Shown here piece by piece: positions 12,543 to 25,865 of a stretch of 64,000 nt of DNA. The notes under the pieces were generated by a model. The model did not search any database. It was not told the DNA's origin and saw nothing but the letters and a program-made list of their open reading frames with translations. How positions within the stretch are numbered: position 1 is the first letter of the stretch; every line of letters starts with the position of its first letter. The DNA comes from Microglena sp. YARC (Eukaryota > Chlorophyta > Chlorophyceae > Chlamydomonadales > Chlamydomonadaceae). The stretch covers positions 39,601,445 to 39,665,444 of the forward strand of contig CM039464.1 of the NCBI GenBank assembly GCA_022414725.1, written 5' to 3'. The translations under genes were made by a program, and so were the position numbers.

Positions 12543-15500
12543 GGTTATACGGTCCTTCATTTACTACCACTGCTTTGCGATGCAACTTCCGCGAGGACCT
12601 CCCGCCATTTTGAGAAACTCCATGACATGGATGGTCTTTCCTGGACGCGCGGGATGCGCAGTATCATTCTCAGCGATGGCTGCGACCAATCCTTCCAACG
12701 GAGGAACGGCTCCTCTTGATGATTGGCTAGACGTTTGTGCACCAGCTGCCTCTGCTAGCGGTCATGAGAGTCCTTCCGCCATCGTGGAAGTAACCCCCCC
12801 CGGTCATTCCTCCATCTTCTCTTCTTTTTCCTCCCCTGCCGTCTGTCGCCTCCTCCCGTCTGTCGTAGATGACTGTGACGTGCAGACTCAAGTCGGCGAC
12901 TAGCCTGGACATCGGTGGAGATACCCCGTCTTCGTCTGCTCGCGTCCTTGACGTCGCTAACCTTTCTCCGGTGTTTGAGGCTCTGCCTGCATACCGGAGG
13001 TTGCCAAGCCGACCAAGCTCCCTGCTGATGTCTACGTCGTCTTTGCCCACTTTGCTCTGCCCAGCCGACGGTCGGCTCCTGGCATGAGCTTGCGCTCTAG
13101 TGGCTCTGTGCTACCTTCTGGAGAAATTTTTCGATCAAACTGGCGGATCGCCGGCACTGCCGTAGGATTCGCCAGAGGAGGACGACCTACGCGTCTGGAC
13201 CTGGAGATTCTGGAGGTGGTAGGAAGCAGGGGGGTATGGTCAGCACCACTACGGGTGCTGCTCCCTCTACCCCCCAACCGGGTGAGTCGAGCGATAGAGG
13301 GGGGGACTTGAGATTGACTGATCATCGACGGCGGGATATTAGGACCTTTACATGCCTCGGCTCTGCTCTTCGCATCCTAGCGATAAATGTTCGAATTCTG
13401 CCCTTGCGATTTGCGATTTTCTGCCATTGGTGCGACTTGCTGCACTGTCATTCTCGTCTCCTTTTTCCCATACCTCAAATCTCGACTTCAACCTAACGCT
13501 TCCCCACCTTCTGTGATCCCAGGTCTCGCAGCGCCGGACTTCGCCCATGCTACAGGCCGCAGTGGACGCCGTACTGGCCCTAGTCCAGCGGCCGTGGAGG
13601 ATCTTTGGCATGATATCTTGGTGGATATTTTTCTCTCTTAGGCTCCTTGTGACCCCTGGGTGCGTTCCGTGGTTCGACGGAGGTTACTACTTTGTCTTCC
13701 CGTGCCCCTGGTTCCCCCCTTAGGTGTATGCCTTAGCTACGTGAGTTTGAGTTCAAGTGTTTGAGTTCTGATAGGGCTTAGGAATTTTTTAGTTAAGTGT
13801 TATAGAGGCATGGTTGATCTCGATTAGTTGGGGCATGCATGAGTTGTTGATGATGACACTGCTCAGCATGGTGCTAGTGTGTTATCTTTGCAATCGCGTG
13901 TTCATCTAGGGAGACAAGACTCCTTCGGAGCTTTTCTTTGGGGTTGCACCTGATGTGTCGTTGTTGCGTTTGTTTGGTTGCCCTTGCTATGTAATCTTAG
14001 TATTGGGCAGTCACGCAACAAGCTAGTTAGAAAGGCATTATTTGGTAGACTGGTTTGGTATTCCCTGGTGAGTAAGGGTTCTTATATTCGGGTTTCCAAT
14101 GTTGCGCCAGTTAGTAGTGAGTAGTGATGTACTCTCTATCTCCAGTTCAGTTCTAAACTGTCTTTCTGGGTTCTCCCATTAGTATGGGTCCCCGTGCCCG
14201 CTTGCATCCCTCCTGTCATCAAACGGTGATATGTTATGTGTTACCGGTAATTCCCTACGCCCTTTAACAACCCCCAATTGTTGTTGGCTGGCCTGGCTGG
14301 GATGTATCATTGTTGCATTCTAGACCAGGGCCTGATCTTGCTGTATTGTGTGTGAAGTTTTAGGGCGGGTGGGGTTGGATATCCAACTATAATCTTAGCC
14401 GAATCTCAGGGGTCGCCAGGCCCTCCTCTGTGCCACGTTTTAGCGGTGAAGCTTTAGGATTTAGACAGCCTTCGATCATAGTGGTACCTGGATCAGGTCC
14501 ATTGACTAATAGTCGCCAACCTCCGACCACCTCGGATGGCTCGCGGGTGTCGATAATTCCGACGCCTCCTGTCGTCCCTGGTGGATTACTCGGGTCAAGC
14601 CCATGTGATGATGTAGCCGTTGCCGAATGGGTAAGTGATGATCTTGAACACTGGTCTAGCTTGATACTGCGTATGGCTGGGGTGTTACAGTCAACCCAGG
14701 ATTCATTGTTTTAGTGCTGCTGTTTCTCATACGTAGGTTAACATGGCCCTATGTGTGAGTGCCTATTCCTCAGCACCTCCTAGACTGACTTATAGGGTAG
14801 TCTAGATTGGTGGAGCGTTACGACGCTTTGTTTAGGCAGCTTCCTTTCAGCTGTCTTTCTTGGTTTTGGTGGAAGGTGGTACTTAATTCAGACCACCGTT
14901 ATAGCGTCTTGATGGTTTCTGACTCTTAGTTCCATAGGCAGATGGTTCGTTCGGTGGAGCTCATCATAGATTAGCTATTTCTTTTTACTCCACACTGTTT
15001 TTAGATCACCTCATGTGATTGGAACTTTTGTGGAGTGTAGTAGTTGTTTCCCTTCGGATTTTTACTGTGAATTGGTGGGCTGGGTAATCTTGCAGTTGTA
15101 CTTGCAGATGTACCGCCGCTCACCTCTTTCTTGTTTTCCGAGTGTATTTCAAGCGCCCTTTCAGTCCATCCTTTGCAATAAATTCTTTGAAGTCCTTTTT
15201 ATGCGTTTACTATTTTTCAGGTGGACAATAGGTTTTATGTACTATGGTTGTACATCTACCCTTCTATTGTTCATTGAACTGTGTTTCCTTTGTTGGTTAC
15301 AAGTTTCTTGAAAATTTTAACTTCGCATCCTTTGGATTTTTTCAGTTGCTGCAAGTTTTGGTTTGCTTTAGTTAGGCGCTTGGTTTGTCTTGAGTGCAAT
15401 GAGTTCTTTGCGGTGCGATACCCACCTCCTAGAATGTTTTAGTTAGTGCCGTAACTGGGGATTTATGATAATTAACTTTCATAAATCTTCTTACTTCCAT

Positions 15501-16190
15501 CTTTGGTAAGAAACCAGTTCATCATGGTTTTTTCATCCCAACCTAGTCATTGAATTCTATGCTAAGAATAGTTTTTAAGGTAGTGGATTTTTCCATCGAT
15601 TTTTTTTTTCCATCGTAGTCTTTAGAGTCCTCTGTCTGCGTCCTTTAGGCTTTGATTCTCTCGTGTGCTGCGCTCACACGATATTTCAATCCGTCTCTTT
15701 GGTTATCATTGATTGGCGTTAGGTTCCTATTCCCGGATCGGGTTTTCTATACCGTTGTTCCCCAACTTTGATATACGATTTTTTCAGTCTTCTCTTTAGG
15801 TTAAGTTTCTCGTTCTTTCAGATCACCGTTGTTCCCCTTCCTTGGTATTAGGATTGATTTCTGTTTGGCCTCCCTGTGATATTCTGGTTTGGTGCCTACT
15901 ATTCTGGATGACTAGTATTTTTGCGCTTACCATGGATGGTTACATTTCCATTTTGGTCTCAGCTCAGCTCGGTATGACCCAAGTTTTTTGCTGCTTACAT
16001 TTTCGGAGTACTACAGTGGTTTTGGTTCATCCTTTCTCATCCTTTTATTTAGACAAGGCTTTTCTTCTGGTTTCCAGTTTTTCCGCCGTTCCTTTAATAA
16101 TTTTTGTTTGCTACCAGTTTTAATGGTTCTATGTCCCCAGTGCCATAGGTGGAGTACTAGTATTGTATGTCACCTGCGTCATAGGTGGAG

Positions 16191-16495
16191 TATCAGCATG
16201 AATAGCGGTGCTCTCTCGCTTGTTTTATGTCTTGGTGACTCCTTGTGTACTCCCTTAGAACTATCGGTCCTGACAGTACTATGTCAGCTTCCTGTTGACT
16301 GCGTCATCGGTTCTTCTGACACGCGCTGTCTAGCCTGTACCCTGATCAGGTTCCAGGCTACCTGCCCCCTTTCCTCCACTGGTGCCCCTTAATGGGTCTC
16401 CTGTGCTTGTAACTTATTCTCGTCTCCGCATTTATAGATTGGCGTGCTGCACACACCAAAAGTCCACTCTCCGGAGTGTTATCCCAAGCTGGATA
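16191..16495 (+). repeat. 3' LTR of the decayed copia element
   Basis: The partner of 12244-12542, preceded by the purine-rich CATAGGTGGAG that is also found before the 3' LTR of the 35277 element. A few indels lengthen it by about 6 bases. Confidence 0.88.
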
Positions 16496-17795
16496 TGGGG
16501 GTGCCTTCAAACACTCGTGCTTCCTTGTTATAAAATTGGATGGTCGGCAGGCTGTGCTGCAGTCCAGTCTCGGCAGTGATTTGCTGAGTTTATGTAACGA
16601 ACCCCCTCTCTGGATGGTAGGCATTAGGCAGGCTGTGCTACTGTCCTGACTCGGCGAAGATTTGATTAGCTTTGGTTACGAACCCTCTCTCTAGGGGGGA
16701 AGGGAGTGTGTGTATGAGTGTGTGTGGAGGATGGGTGTGTGGGGGGTGGGTGGGGGGGGTGTGGGGGGGGGGGGGCTGGGCCAATAACACCATACTCACC
16801 CTTTGACCCACCCAACCCCATTACTCACCCAGCCACAACCACCCCTACCACCCATACTCACAGCCATTGACACCACCCATGTCAGTCATTCACCCATCCA
16901 TACCACTCATTCACCCACCCATACCCACCCATCCATACCACCGCAAACTCACCCCCATCGAACCACCCATTCAGTCGTCCACCCATTCATCCATACATAC
17001 ATACCACCCATTCACCTACCCATACCCACCCATCCATGATTCCTTACCACCCATCCACACACCCATACTCACCCACCCATACACACCCACATTACTCACC
17101 CACCCACCCATTCACCCACCCATATCCCCCCCCCCCCCCCCCCATGTAAGTGGTGCCAATTTAGGGTACTTCAGGAAGGGCCCCCGCTCTCCTGCCTAGA
17201 CGAACCAATTGTATAGCCTGCGTACACTGCGACGCAACGGATCTTTCCTTCTCTCAACAGACCTCCCGAGTTGGATCCTGCGACGCAAACGGATCTTTGA
17301 CGTGCGTAATGCGACGGAGGACGTAGCGTCCTGGACAAATCTTGGTGGCCATTGAAGTGCCCTAGTGCCCTTGTCTGGCAACAATCTCATTGTGGTCTCA
17401 GAAATGTCATTTGGAGGTCTGAGTACGCAAGATAGCAAAATATCATGTGCAGGCTACCCGCCTCTCCCGACCCCCCCCCCCCCCCAAAGGTGCAGAAATG
17501 ACTTGAAATGAACGTTTAAAATGCATAAACATCACCATGAATCATGCCCCAATTACGAAACAATAATCAAAAATCGGCATACCGGTACGTTAATTGTTGG
17601 AAGGCTTGGCAACACCTGCCTCAATTATAATTAGTTCGTTACCTCATAGGAATGATAATTTAATGGTGGGAATCTCACTCCAAATTTATTGTGTCACGTG
17701 CACTCAGGTATGTGCAGAGAGGAGGAACCACGCTGCCTCTCATACGTGGCATCCGTACCATTCCATCGCATGACATGCATGGTCGGCAAAACTTC

Positions 17796-17873
17796 GCTAC
17801 CCGTGACGATTCGAACTCACGCAGGGGACCCAATGCCTAGCAGGGCACCGCCTTAAACACTCGCCACAGGTGC
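17796..17873 (-). pseudogene. Degraded tRNA-Ser-like copy, unit 5
   Basis: The same sequence with several single-base indels, including in the acceptor 3' strand and the T arm. The indels match the generally noisy consensus of this stretch, so the damage may be technical rather than biological. Confidence 0.5.
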
Positions 17874-18829
17874 TCAAAACGGAAATACCCATTCAGGCGT
17901 TGGCGGGACTTGATCTGGCCGGCTGGCCAGGATTTGCGTCGGTGGGGGTGGGTGGGGGGATTGGATGGTAGGCACTGGGCAGGCTGTGCTACTGTCCCTG
18001 AACTCCGAAGATTTGATTAGCTTTGGATGACGAACCCTCTCTCTAGGGGGGATTGGAGTGTGTAGTGGTGAGTGTGTGTGGAGGATAGGGTTGGGGTGGG
18101 GTGGGGGGGGAGGTGGGGGGTGGGGGGCGGGCTGGGCCATAAACCGCCATACTCACACCTATGACCCACCCAACCCATGACTCACCCAGCCACAACCACC
18201 CTACCAACCACATAACTCACCCATTGACGCCCAACCATTCATCAGTCATTCACAACCCATCCATACCACTCATTCACCCACCCATACCCACCATTTCCAT
18301 CACCACCCAAACTCACTCCATCGAACCACACCCATTAGCGTCCACCCATTCATCCATACATAAATACGCGACCCATTCACCTGCCCATTACCCACCCATA
18401 CCATGATTCACTACCAACCCATCCACACACCATACTCACCCACCCATACACACCACATTACTCACCCACCACCCATTCCACACCACCCATATCCCCCCCC
18501 CCCCCCCCCCATGTAAGTGGTGCCATTAGGGTACTTCAGGAGGGCCCCCGCTTCTCCTGCCTGAACGGCAACCAATGATACGCCTGCTCCTGCGACGCAA
18601 CGGATCCTTCCTTCTGGTCAGCACGACCCTCCCCACGTTGGATCCTGCGACGCAACGGACTCTTTGACGTTGCGTATGCGACGGAGGACGTAGCGTCCTG
18701 GACAACTCTGGTGCCATTGAAGTGCCCTAGTGCCCTTGTCTGCCAATCCTCAATTGTGGTCTCAAGATGTCAATTTGGAGGTCTGAGCTAAGAAGATAGC
18801 AAAAATAGTGCAGGCTGACCGCTCTCCCG

Positions 18830-18862
<33 letters not shown>

Positions 18863-19182
18863 AAGGTTGCTCAAATGACTGGAAATGGCGTAAATGGCAT
18901 AAACATCACCATGAATCATGCCAGTAACAGCTTCCATTCACGGACATAATCTAAATCGGCATACCGGTAACGTTAATTGTTGGAGCTTGGCAACACCTGC
19001 ACTCATTTTCAATTAGTTCGTTATCCCTCATGGAATGATATTTTAATGTGAGAAATCTCATCCAGTTCTATTGTGTACGTGCACTTCAGGTATGTGCTCG
19101 AGAGGAGGAAACTACGTCGCTGCCTCTCATACGTTGCAGTCCGTACATTGCCATCGCATGACATGCATGGTCGACAAACCTC

Positions 19183-19270
19183 GCACACCGATGGAAATTC
19201 GAACTCAACAGCGGGAGAACCCAATGCCTTAGGCAGGGCACCGCGCCTTAAACACTCGGCCACAGGTTGC
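19183..19270 (-). pseudogene. Degraded tRNA-Ser-like copy, unit 6
   Basis: A recognisable copy, 88 bases long because of scattered one-base insertions in the T, D and acceptor regions. It lies in the noisy region before the gap. Confidence 0.5.
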
Positions 19271-20500
19271 CAATCGGGATGTACTCAATCAGCCCGTCGC
19301 GGGGCCTTGATATGGCGGCTGCCAGGGATTTATGCGTCGTGGGGTGCTTCCCGTCATGCCCACGATCCTCCCTTTCTTGCTCCCCCATCCCCCCTTCACC
19401 ATCTACGGCTCTCAATCTCTGTTCCTCCCCATGGTTCCACTGGTACCCTCCCTTCTCATCAATGCAGCCTGGTTAGGTAAGCCCAAAATTGACTTTTGCC
19501 CATAAGAGTGGTCTTACGATTAGCTGATACTTAATTTGCTAGTCTTTCTTTGCATGCGCCAGCTTGCTTGCCTCTTTACGCTCCTCTTTTCAGCTCCTCT
19601 TTCTTGGGTGCCAAGCATTAGACTCGCTTCTCGGTTCCGTAACGTCACAGGACACCTTTTGTCTAGTTTTTTGGTTTGGCCTTCATGCCCGCATTTTCGG
19701 TTTTGGGTTTTGGGTTTAGGATTCCCAGTTTCCACCACTGGACCCCCAAAACCCTGCCCCCTCCTTCTCCTTTTCCGCCTCCCTTTCTCCGCTGGCTGGT
19801 GCTTAGATTGTTGGTTCCGTTTCTCTCTAGTAATAGCTCTAGTTTGTGGCTTCTGGTGTACCGGGCAGGGCACGGTCTACAAGTGTGGGGATTCTCTTGT
19901 CCCTGACATGTGTGCTTGCCTTCTGAGTTTGCTAGGTTGTTTCTGGCCTCTCTGTTTTCGGCTGCCTCCCCCTTTCCCTTCATGGGGTGTCTATGGTTAT
20001 CATCCTTGACACTTCCGGTCCTTTTCTGCAAGTTGGGTTGTGTCGGGTTGTCTGTGCTTTCTTCCTTTGAGAGCATTATGCTGTATATTAACGGTGCTCA
20101 TAGCGCATGCCCTTGGGTGGCATTAGCTCTTTTCGTTTGGCCTTACCTCTCTTGTGGTTGGTGGGGCTTGGTGTTCTGGGATTGCTTACTTTTGCATCCT
20201 CCCTTTCCGCTCTCCTTTCCGCCTCTAGTTTTTTTCCTTTTTTTGGGACTGATGACCTAGTTTGTTTCAGGTTTGTGGGGGTGCCTTCACAAAACACTCG
20301 TGCTTTCCGTGTAATTAAAATTGGATGGTACGGCAGGCTGTGCTGCAGTCCAGTCTCGGCATGATCTCCTGCTGAGGTTTATGTAACGAACCCCCTCTCC
20401 TGGATGGTAGGGCACTAGGCAAGGCTGTGCTACTGTCCTGACTCGGCGAAGATTTGATTAGCTATTGGTTTACGAACCTTTCTCTCTAGGGAGAAGGGAG

Positions 20501-21500
20501 NNNNNNNNNNNNNNNNNNNNNNNNNNNNNNNNNNNNNNNNNNNNNNNNNNNNNNNNNNNNNNNNNNNNNNNNNNNNNNNNNNNNNNNNNNNNNNNNNNNN
20601 NNNNNNNNNNNNNNNNNNNNNNNNNNNNNNNNNNNNNNNNNNNNNNNNNNNNNNNNNNNNNNNNNNNNNNNNNNNNNNNNNNNNNNNNNNNNNNNNNNNN
20701 NNNNNNNNNNNNNNNNNNNNNNNNNNNNNNNNNNNNNNNNNNNNNNNNNNNNNNNNNNNNNNNNNNNNNNNNNNNNNNNNNNNNNNNNNNNNNNNNNNNN
20801 NNNNNNNNNNNNNNNNNNNNNNNNNNNNNNNNNNNNNNNNNNNNNNNNNNNNNNNNNNNNNNNNNNNNNNNNNNNNNNNNNNNNNNNNNNNNNNNNNNNN
20901 NNNNNNNNNNNNNNNNNNNNNNNNNNNNNNNNNNNNNNNNNNNNNNNNNNNNNNNNNNNNNNNNNNNNNNNNNNNNNNNNNNNNNNNNNNNNNNNNNNNN
21001 NNNNNNNNNNNNNNNNNNNNNNNNNNNNNNNNNNNNNNNNNNNNNNNNNNNNNNNNNNNNNNNNNNNNNNNNNNNNNNNNNNNNNNNNNNNNNNNNNNNN
21101 NNNNNNNNNNNNNNNNNNNNNNNNNNNNNNNNNNNNNNNNNNNNNNNNNNNNNNNNNNNNNNNNNNNNNNNNNNNNNNNNNNNNNNNNNNNNNNNNNNNN
21201 NNNNNNNNNNNNNNNNNNNNNNNNNNNNNNNNNNNNNNNNNNNNNNNNNNNNNNNNNNNNNNNNNNNNNNNNNNNNNNNNNNNNNNNNNNNNNNNNNNNN
21301 NNNNNNNNNNNNNNNNNNNNNNNNNNNNNNNNNNNNNNNNNNNNNNNNNNNNNNNNNNNNNNNNNNNNNNNNNNNNNNNNNNNNNNNNNNNNNNNNNNNN
21401 NNNNNNNNNNNNNNNNNNNNNNNNNNNNNNNNNNNNNNNNNNNNNNNNNNNNNNNNNNNNNNNNNNNNNNNNNNNNNNNNNNNNNNNNNNNNNNNNNNNN
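20501..21500. other. Assembly gap (1000 N)
   Basis: A run of exactly 1000 N, the usual size for a placeholder. Flanks align to 10090 and 13867 of the first higher-order repeat, so about 3.8 kb is probably missing. Frames reported across the gap are artefacts. Confidence 0.95.
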
Positions 21501-24470
21501 CATGTGCTGTGTGTTATCTTTGCAATGCGTGTTCAATACTCTAGGGAGCTGGAACGAAGAGACTCTTATCGGAGGCCTAAGTTGTCTCTATGGTGGTGTC
21601 CATTGCACAATCACTGTGTTCTGTTGTTATATGCCGTCGTTGTAACTTGCTGGGTTATCCCTTGCTATTGATAACCTAGTATTGGACATTCACGCAACAA
21701 AGCTAGTTAGAAAGGCATTATTGCGGTAAGAACAGCATAGGTTATGGTATTTGCCCTGCGAGGTTAGTAAGGGTTGCTGATACTTGCACCTTCGGGTTTA
21801 CTAATGTGGACCGCCAGTTTAGTAGTGACTTGAGTCGAAGTGTAACGCTCATATTCTCCACAGTATCAGTTCTTAAAGTAGCCATGTCTTTTGTCTGCGT
21901 GTTCTCCCATTAGTATAGGGTCCCCCGTGCCCCGCTTCATCCCTTCCTGTCATCAATATATTGTATTCGGAGTGATATAGGATTATTGATGTCTTAATTA
22001 CCGGTAATTCTTACCTTGTGCGCGGAAGCGCCATACGCCACTTGTAAACCAACCCCAATTGTGGTATTTATGTATCCGAGGCGATAGGCCTCCTGGGAAG
22101 GTGATCACTGTTGTACTCCGACAATTCTAGACACGCAGGCCTGATCTTGCTGTATTGTGTGGAAGTTTCTAAGAGCGGGTTGGGAAGTTGGATATCCAAC
22201 TAGAATCTTACCGAATCTCAGGGGGTCGCCCAGGTACCCTCCTCTGTGCCACGTTTTCACCAGGTGAAGCCTTATAAGGATTAAGTACCACAGCCTTGTG
22301 CACGATCAATATGTTGTGACCGTCAGGATCTAGCGTAACATTTTGTATCGATTAGTAGTAATCGTCCAGCAACGACCTCTGCTAATCCGACCACCTCGGA
22401 TGGCCTCGCGGGTGTCGATATTCCGAACGCCTCCTGTCCGTCCCTGGTGGGATTACTGCGGGTCAAGCCCAGGTGATGATGTATGGCCGTTGCCCCGAAT
22501 GGGTAAGTGATGAATGACTTGACACTGGTGAGCTGATACTTATTATGCGTCTATTGGCGGGTGTCGTGTAATCAGTCGAGCGCGCAGGAATTTACATGTG
22601 TTTGTAAGGTGCCTGCTGGTTCTCAATACGTAGGTTAACATGGCCGCTGAGAGGTTGTTCTTATCCCTCAGCACTCCTAGGACTAAGAACTTATCAGGGT
22701 ACTCAGATTGGTGGAGGCGTTGTAGCGCAAAGCTATTTTGTTATGCAGCTTCCTTTCAGCTTCTTCTTGTTTTGGATAGGACGAGGAGGGGCTTGGTACG
22801 GGTATAATTCAGACCGACCGGTACACACGTCCTGATGGTCTTCTGACTCTTAGTTCCATAGGCAGCATGGTTCGTTCGTGGAGCGCCATCATAGATTAGC
22901 TAATTTGCTTTTTCTCCACACTGTTTTTAGATCACCTCACTGATTGAGCGTTTTGTGGAGTGTAGTAGGCGCGCGCGGATTTTAACTGTGAATTGGTGGG
23001 CTGGGGTAATCTTGCAGTTGTACTTGCAGATTACCGCCGCTCACACTACTTCTTGTTTTCCGATGTTTTCAAGCCGCCCTTCTTCAGTCCATCCTACATG
23101 GCAGTAAATTCTTCTATAGAAGTCTTATTATGTCACGTCTACTAGTGAATTCAGGTGACAATGGTATGTTATATGCTACTAATGGTTTGTACATTACCCT
23201 CTAATTGTTCATCATGAACTGTGTTCCTTTGTTGGTTACCAAGTTTCTGAAAATTTTAACTTCGCACATCCTCTTGTGATTTTTTCAGTTGTCGCAAGTT
23301 TGGGGTTTGCTGTTAGTTAGGCGTTGTTTGCTGAGTGCATGAGTTCTTTGCGGTGCGATCCCACCTCCTAGAAAATGTTTTAGTTAGTGGGCACGTAAGC
23401 TGGGATTTATGATAATTAACTTTCATAATCTTCTTTACTTCCATCTTTGTAAGAACCAGTTCATCATGGTTTTTTCATCCCCAACCTAGTCATGAATCTA
23501 TGCTAAGAATAGTTTAAAAGGTAGTGGATTTTCCCATCGATTTTTTTTTTCATAGTTGGGATTTAGTCTTGGTCTGCGTACTTTTTGTCCTCTTTGTCTG
23601 CGTCCTTTAGGCCTTTGATTCTCTCGTGTGCTGGCGCTCACCACGATATTTCAATCCGCTTGGTTATCATTTGGCGTTAGGTTCCTATACCCGCATCGGG
23701 TTTTTTACCCTATACCCGTTGTTCCCGAGACCAACTTTGATATACCGATTTTCAGTCTTCTCTTTAGGTTAAGTTCTCGGTTCTTTCAGTCACCGTTGTT
23801 CCCCTTCCTTTGGTTTATTAGGATTGATTTCTGTTGCCTCCCTGTGATATTCTGGTTTGTGTGCCTACTATTCTGGATGAATAGTAATTTTTGCGCTTAC
23901 CATGGATGGTTACATTTCCATTTTGGTCTCAGCTCAGCTCGGTATGAAACCCAAGTTTTTTGCTGCTACATTTTCGGAGTACTACAGTGGCTTTTTGGTT
24001 CATCTTTCTCATCCTTTTTATTTTAGACAAGGTTTCTTCTGGTTTTCCAGTTGTTTTTCCGGCCGTTCCTTAATAATTTTTTGTTTGCTACCAGTTTATG
24101 GTTCTATGTCCCCAGTGCCATAGGTGGAGTACTAGTATTGTATGTCACCTGCGTCCATAGGTGGAGTATCAGCATGAATAGCGGTGCTCTCGCTTGTTTT
24201 ATGTCTTGGTGACTCCTTGTGTACTCCCTTAGAACATCGCGTCCCTGACACAGTACTATGTCAGCGTTCTGTTGACTGCGTCATCTGGTTCTTCTGACAC
24301 GCGCTGTCTAGCCTGTTACCCTGATCAGGTTCCAGGCTACGCCCCCTTTCCTCCACTGGTGCCCCCCTTAATGGGTCTCCTGTGCTTGTAACTTATTCTC
24401 GTCTCCGCATTTATAGATTGGCGTGCTGCACACACAAAGTCCACTCTCCGGAGTGTTATCCAAGCTGATA
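21501..24470 (+). mobile_element. 3' part of a second copy of the decayed copia element
   Basis: Collinear with 13867-16495 but with many small indels. The 3' LTR lies at 24167-24470 and is followed by TGGGG and the same flank as the first copy, so both copies descend from one insertion duplicated with the array. The 5' half falls in the gap. Confidence 0.85.
24167..24470 (+). repeat. 3' LTR of the duplicated copia element
   Basis: Matches 16191-16495 from TATCAGCATG to GCTGATA, preceded by CATAGGTGGAG. Confidence 0.85.
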
Positions 24471-25788
24471 TGGGGGTGCCTTCAAAACACTCGTGCTTCC
24501 TTGTTATAAAATTGGATGGTCGGCAGGCTGTGCTGCAGTCCAGTCTCGGCAGTGATTTGCTGAGTTTATGTAACGAACCCCCTCTCTGATGGTAGGCATT
24601 AGGCAGGGCCTGTGCTAACTGTCCTGACTCGGCGAAGATTTGATTAGCTTTGGTTAACGAACCCTCTCTCTAGGGGGAGGGAGTGTGTGTATGAGTGTGT
24701 GTGGAGGTGCGTGTGTGGGGGGTGGGGTGTGGGGGGTGTGGGGGGGGGGGGCTGGGGCCATAACACCCCATACTCATTCTCCCTTTGACCCACCCAACCC
24801 CATTACTCACCCAGCCACAACCACCCCTACCACCCATACTCACCCATTTTGACCCACCCATTCAGGTCATTCACCCATCCATACCCCTCATGTGTATCAC
24901 CCACCCATACCCACCCATCCATACCACCAAACTCACCCATCGAACCACCCATTCAGTCGTCCACCCATTCACTCATACATACATACCACCATAGTTCACC
25001 TACCATACCCACCCATTTCCATGATTCTTACCACCCATCCACAACCAACCCATACTCACCGACCCATACACACCCACATTACTCACCCCACCACCATTCA
25101 CCACCCATATCCCCCCCCCCCCCCCCCCATGTAAGTGGTGCCAATTAGGGTACTTCAGGAGGGCCCCCGCTCTTCCTGCCTGAGACGCAACCAAATTGTA
25201 TAGCTGCGTCCTGCGACGCAACGGATCCTTCCTTCTGGTCAACAGACCCTTCCCCATAGGGTTTGATCCTGCGACGCAACGGACTCTTTGACGTTGCGTA
25301 TGCGACGGAGGACGTAGCGTCCTGGACAAATCTGGTGCCATTTGAAGTGCCAGCTATGCCCTTGTCATGCACAATCTCAATTGTGGTCTCAGAATGTCAT
25401 TTGGAGGTCTGAGTACGAAAGATAGCAAAAATACATGTGCAGGGCTGACCGCTCTCCCGACCCCCCCCCCCCCCCCCCCCCCCAAAGGTGCTTAGAATGA
25501 CCTGGAAATGACGTTTAAATGGCATAAACATCACCATGAATCATGCCCCATTCACGGACATAATCAATCGGCATACCGGTACGTTAATTGTTGGAGGCTT
25601 GGGCAACACCTGCCTCAATTATAATTAGTTCGTTATCCCTCATGGAATGATAATTTAATGGTGGGAATCTCACTCCACTTTATTGTGTACGTGCACTTCA
25701 GGTATGTGCACGAGAGGAGGAACCACGCTGCTCTCATACGTGGCATCCGTACATTCCATCGCATGACATGCATGGTCGGCAAAACTTC

Positions 25789-25865
25789 GCACCCGATGAG
25801 ATTCGAACTCACGCAGGGACCCAATGCCTTAGCAGGGCACCGCCTTAAACACTCGGCCACAGGTG
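25789..25865 (-). tRNA. tRNA-Ser(GCU)-like, unit 8
   Basis: Acceptor stem and GCT anticodon are intact. The variable arm is shortened (CAGGGACCC on the plus strand). TTTT follows the 3' end. Confidence 0.6.

Larger units (their letters stand above)
12244..16495 (+). mobile_element. Decayed, internally deleted copia-like LTR element
   Basis: Bounded by LTRs of about 300 bp that start TATCAGC and end GCTGATA, with the 5-bp target duplication TGGGG on both sides (12239-12243 and 16496-16500). At 4.25 kb it is much shorter than the 7.0-kb relative at 35277. The start of its interior matches the gag leader of that element, and 13920-14110 matches its integrase C-terminal region, but no long frame survives and the reverse transcriptase is missing. 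It is a non-autonomous derivative. Confidence 0.88.
8172..18510. repeat. Higher-order repeat 1: L, L plus copia, S
   Basis: Unit 3 (8172-10511) is long (L), carrying a roughly 1-kb insert after the tRNA that starts CTTCCCTCATCCACGATCC. Unit 4 (10512-17143) is L with a copia element at 12244. Unit 5 (17144-18510) is short. The same order recurs in the next two blocks, so the array evolves by multi-unit duplication. Confidence 0.85.

Noticed and set aside
20430..21544. Two frames of about 360 codons
   Set aside because: They are translations of the 1000-N gap.
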